The notes under the pieces: model-generated
The model's database searches: none
Told to the model about the DNA's origin: nothing
Seen by the model: only the letters and a program-made list of their open reading frames with translations
Assembly: GCA_964575975.1 (NCBI GenBank)
Contig: CAZNTU010000100.1
Coordinates: 1-18,809, forward strand
DNA from: G963674505 sp964575975
GTDB lineage: Bacteria; Desulfobacterota; Desulfobacteria; Desulfobacterales; SKZT01
Direction of reading: 5' to 3'
DNA: 18,809 nt
Program-made: the position numbers and the translations under genes
Shown: positions 16,908 to 18,809 of the stretch, one piece after another
Layout: every line of letters begins with the position of its first letter
How positions within the stretch are numbered: position 1 is the stretch's first letter

Positions 16908-17273
16908 TGAAAAGAAAAAAACAATAGGCGTTTCGAAAAACAAAAGCTCCCCTCGAATCTTCATCGCGATTCATATTTATCGGAAGCGTTTCCAACCACG
17001 ATCTCGAGGGGACTCGCTTCCACTCGTCTTTCCGCAAGAGTACCAATCCGTCAACCGATTCAGCATCATAGATATCGAATAATCTCAAAGCCTTTTTGCC
17101 TATCGACCGGTCTCCGCCTATTGTTTTGACACAATGCCTGAAATCTCGTATAAACTTTCTTCGCGGACAAGGGGGCTTGCAAGACCAAAAGCAGACCCCG
17201 CCCCGGAGGCGCAGGGAACCAGTCAAACCGGCTGTTTCGCGGGACCAAACGACACAACGGAAAGGCGAAAGAA
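16908..17273. other. Intergenic region with promoter and structured leader
   Basis: About 366 nt without a secure gene. It contains a 9-bp inverted repeat, TCCCCTCGA (16948-16956) and TCGAGGGGA (17004-17012), separated by 47 nt. A strong plus-strand promoter lies at 17126-17154, followed by a GC-rich leader of about 113 nt (from about 17161) before the SxtJ-family gene. A minus-strand frame (16885-17226) gives a protein-like stretch near 16930-17120 and may be a remnant. No known riboswitch core was recognised. Confidence 0.5.
17126..17154 (+). promoter_or_regulatory. Consensus sigma-70-type promoter
   Basis: A perfect -35 TTGACA (17126-17131) and a near-perfect -10 TATAAA (17149-17154) are separated by exactly 17 nt. 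Transcription would begin near 17161 and read into the SxtJ-family gene after a leader of about 113 nt. This is the best housekeeping-type promoter in the window and suggests this unit is expressed separately from the pilus operon. Confidence 0.75.
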
Positions 17274-17687
17274 ATGAAACCCAAACAAAACGAACCCTCC
17301 AGATTCTTCTCCGGAGCGATCGACACGCAACAATGCAAGGACTCCTGCATGGCCGTGGTATTGATATGCCTCCTTGTCGGTTTCTTTACTGAAAACATTC
17401 TATTGTTCTCCGTCTCGATCGCGTTTCTGTTCGTCGGCATGGCGGCCCCCAGAATATACGCCCCTTTCGCCAGACTGTGGTTCGGCCTGTCCAAATTTCT
17501 GGGGACGATCATGTCGAAAATTATTCTGACAATCCTCTTTTTCGCCGTCGTTACCCCGATGGGATTGATCAGGAAAATGTTCGGAGCCGATCCTCTCCAA
17601 TTGAAAAAGTGGAAAAAAGGAACCGAATCGGTCTTTTCGGTTCGCGACCATACTTTCGAACCGAAAGAGATCGAAAAACCTTATTAG
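17274..17687 (+). CDS. SxtJ-family small membrane protein
   Basis: This 137-residue protein has about three hydrophobic segments (about 25-38, 41-58 and 78-98). The C-terminal half carries the family-like run of a Pro before APFARLWFGLSKFLG, then SKIILTILFFAVVTPMGLI, and RKMFGADPLQLKKWKKGTES. These match my memory of the SxtJ family, named from a gene in the saxitoxin cluster whose function is not defined. Such proteins commonly sit beside a DUF5989 protein and a carbamoyltransferase in polysaccharide or metabolite loci. Here the DUF5989 partner follows after 33 nt but no carbamoyltransferase is present. Presence does not imply toxin synthesis. Confidence 0.8.
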   Translation: MKPKQNEPSRFFSGAIDTQQCKDSCMAVVLICLLVGFFTENILLFSVSIAFLFVGMAAPRIYAPFARLWFGLSKFLGTIMSKIILTILFFAVVTPMGLIRKMFGADPLQLKKWKKGTESVFSVRDHTFEPKEIEKPY

Positions 17688-17720
17688 AATGCATGGACAG
17701 AATAATCGGAGAAACTACGC

Positions 17721-17870
17721 ATGGACTTTTTAAAGGATCTTTGGGGATTCTTAAGGGAAAGGAAAAAATATTGGCTCCTTCCCATCATCATTACCCTGTT
17801 GCTGTTCGGCGGTCTCATATTCTTCACCAGCGGGTCGGCCATAGCGCCCTTCATTTACACGATCTTTTAG
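17721..17870 (+). CDS. DUF5989-family 49-residue membrane protein
   Basis: A small gene that automated minimum-length cutoffs would miss. The 49-residue product starts MDFLKDLWGFLRERKKYWLL, continues with one hydrophobic segment (PIIITLLLFGGLIFF) and ends SGSAIAPFIYTIF. The RKKYWLLP and SAIAPFIYTIF motifs are those I associate with DUF5989. A GGAG ribosome-binding site lies 9 nt upstream and the gene follows the SxtJ-family gene by 33 nt, so both probably form one transcript. Function is unknown; co-occurrence suggests the two proteins form a small membrane complex. Confidence 0.85.
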   Translation: MDFLKDLWGFLRERKKYWLLPIIITLLLFGGLIFFTSGSAIAPFIYTIF

Positions 17871-17883
17871 AACAATAGGACCA

Positions 17884-17903
17884 TCGGCAGAGGAGGATTC
17901 GAA
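17884..17903 (-). other. tRNA 3'-end-like fragment, possible attachment site remnant
   Basis: The minus strand reads TTCGAATCCTCCTCTGCCGA, the form of a T-loop, T-stem 3' strand, acceptor 3' strand and discriminator base. It resembles the 3' end of a proline tRNA. The bases before it do not pair as a T-stem 5' strand (GGAGG would be needed), so there is no whole tRNA here. Such isolated 3' ends are typical of attachment sites left by tRNA-targeting integrases. No integrase is in the window. Confidence 0.35.
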
Positions 17904-17934
17904 CTGCGGCCGGAACGTTAGGCAACGAATACAT

Positions 17935-17993
17935 TTGAAATTGCACACGCAATCCGTATATCCCATTAACATATCCCCGCTTGATGGTAAAAT
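17935..17993 (+). promoter_or_regulatory. Candidate promoter region of vapBC
   Basis: Two weak arrangements are possible: TTGAAA (17935) with TATATC (17957), 16-nt spacer, or TTAACA (17966) with TAAAAT (17988), 16-nt spacer. A small palindrome, TTGC-ACAC-GCAA (17941-17952), lies inside and could be an operator, since VapBC pairs usually repress their own promoter. Confidence 0.35.
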
Positions 17994-18032
17994 GCCTTGC
18001 CGGCTCCAAAAACTGTTCAGAGGAAGTTTGCA

Positions 18033-18269
18033 ATGGCGTGCGTCAAAACCAAAATTTTTAAAAGCAACCGAAGTCAAGCCGTTCGGTTGCCCATGGAAGT
18101 CGCTTTTCCGGAATCCGTGAAGGATGTCGAAATCACCGCGATCGGCGACAGGCGCATTATTGTGCCCGCAGGCCGGACCTGGGACGAATGGTTCGACGCG
18201 GCGGGGGTTTCCAGTGACTTCATGACGGAAAGAAATCAGCCCGAGGATCAGCGGAGGGAGGATTTCTAA
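18033..18269 (+). CDS. vapB: VapB-type antitoxin
   Basis: This 78-residue protein has an N-terminal AbrB/SpoVT-like DNA-binding part, KTKIFKSNRSQAVRLPMEVAFP, with the N-R-S-Q-A-V-R-L-P motif of VapB, and a charged C-terminal tail for toxin binding (TWDEWFDAAGVSSDFM...). The start is set by AGAGGAAG 6-7 nt upstream; a longer in-frame ATG at 17997 lacks a ribosome-binding site. It neutralises the adjacent VapC and probably represses the operon. The stop is 3 nt before vapC. Confidence 0.93.
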   Translation: MACVKTKIFKSNRSQAVRLPMEVAFPESVKDVEITAIGDRRIIVPAGRTWDEWFDAAGVSSDFMTERNQPEDQRREDF

Positions 18270-18272
18270 CCA

Positions 18273-18680
18273 ATGCTTAAGTACCTGTTGGACACCAATA
18301 TTGTCATTCATATCATGAAAAACCGTCCGCGGCAGGTAAAAGAACGCTTCAAGCGGCATCACGGCCAAATGGCCATTTCCACCGTGACATTAGGCGAATT
18401 GGTTTTCGGCGCGGAATATTCGCAACATGTGGAGCAAAATCTGGCGGATATCGAGGCCATGACCGTACGGCTCCAATTGTTGCTCTTTGACAAAAACGCC
18501 GCATACCACTTCGGACGGATACGAGCCGAGCTTTATCGCGGAGGCGGACCGATCGGGCCTTACGATATGATGCTCGCGGGTCAAGCAAGAGCCAACGGTC
18601 TGATACTCGCGACAAACAATGTCAAAGAATTCGTACGAGTACGTGGATTGTTGCTTGAAAATTGGATCGGAGCACGGTAA
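18273..18680 (+). CDS. vapC: VapC-type PIN-domain ribonuclease toxin
   Basis: This 135-residue PIN-domain endoribonuclease is predicted to cut RNA with Mg2+ or Mn2+ when VapB is lost. The acidic active-site residues are visible: D7 in LLDTNI, E42 in TLGELVFG and D98 in GPYDMMLAG; LATNNVKEF (N115/N116) is the usual fourth motif. Length is standard and the frame is intact, so the toxin looks functional. GGAGGGAGG at the end of vapB is its ribosome-binding site. The targets cannot be told from sequence. Confidence 0.95.
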   Translation: MLKYLLDTNIVIHIMKNRPRQVKERFKRHHGQMAISTVTLGELVFGAEYSQHVEQNLADIEAMTVRLQLLLFDKNAAYHFGRIRAELYRGGGPIGPYDMMLAGQARANGLILATNNVKEFVRVRGLLLENWIGAR

Positions 18681-18689
18681 ATCCTTGGT

Positions 18690-18717
18690 GTTCCTCGCGG
18701 TTGCGCCAACCAGGAAC
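18690..18717 (+). terminator. Hairpin downstream of vapC
   Basis: GTTCCT (18690-18695) and GGTTG (18699-18703) pair with CAACC (18707-18711) and AGGAAC (18712-18717), an 11-bp stem with a 3-nt bulge. It begins 9 nt past the vapC stop. It is followed by CTTTG rather than a U-run, so termination is plausible but not certain. An 11-bp direct repeat, AAATCCTTGGT, flanks it (18679-18689 and 18741-18751). Confidence 0.45.
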
Positions 18718-18759
18718 CTTTGCGCGAAACCGAGCAGGAAAAATCCTTGGTTGCTTAAT

Positions 18760-18787
18760 TTGACATTGTAAACTTAACGGGTAACAT
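18760..18787 (+). promoter_or_regulatory. Promoter-like sequence at the right edge
   Basis: TTGACA (18760-18765) and TAACAT (18782-18787) are 16 nt apart. It would read out of the window, so the gene it might serve is not visible. Confidence 0.4.
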
Positions 18788-18809
18788 GCCGAATTTATCG
18801 ACCCGTGCG

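Noticed and set aside
17160..17273. c-di-GMP (GEMM) riboswitch in the SxtJ leader or upstream of the pilin genes
   Set aside because: Such elements often precede pilus genes in deltaproteobacteria, but the conserved GGCAAACC and GACGCAAAGCC cores were not found in either region.
17884..17960. A complete tRNA gene on the minus strand
   Set aside because: Only the T-loop to 3' end is convincing; no matching acceptor, D-arm or anticodon arm was found.

Overview
The window looks like chromosomal DNA from a Gram-negative bacterium that can respire nitrate and makes type IV pili. A complete membrane-bound nitrate reductase operon, a set of minor pilins with a large exported PilY1-type protein, and MopE-type Cys/Asp repeats together suggest a deltaproteobacterial (Desulfobacterota/Myxococcota-like) lineage. 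This is inference from gene content; there is no rRNA or marker gene here to prove it.

Region 1 (about 60-7930, minus strand) is a narG-narH-narJ-narI-narK operon. NarG (Mo-bisMGD catalytic subunit), NarH (four Fe-S clusters) and NarI (b-type cytochrome) form the quinol:nitrate reductase, NarJ is the assembly chaperone and NarK is a nitrate/nitrite MFS transporter. Genes overlap or lie close together, and a strong hairpin past narK (64-97) probably marks the transcript 3' end. Signature residues are intact in all subunits, including NarG His/Cys cluster ligands, NarH Cys sets and NarI haem histidines.

Region 2 (7928-8734) is a divergent intergenic stretch of about 0.8 kb without a convincing gene. 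It separates the nar operon from the pilus genes and holds several perfect short hairpins.

Region 3 (8735-16907, plus strand) is a minor-pilin operon: fimT/gspH-like, pilW-like, pilV-like, pilX-like, a 1742-residue PilY1-like protein and a small exported PilY2-like protein. The PilY1 homologue is the most unusual feature. Between its signal peptide and its von Willebrand A domain it carries about 590 residues with two Notch/LNR-like modules and seven MopE-type Asp/Cys repeats. PilV also carries EF-hand-like loops, so predicted divalent-metal sites recur across the pilus-tip set.

Region 4 (16908-18809) is more mosaic. A consensus sigma-70-type promoter with a GC-rich leader precedes a two-gene unit of small membrane proteins (SxtJ family and a 49-residue DUF5989 protein), here without the carbamoyltransferase they often accompany. 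Next come a short sequence resembling the 3' end of a tRNA on the minus strand, a VapB-VapC toxin-antitoxin pair, a hairpin, and a promoter-like sequence reading out of the right edge.
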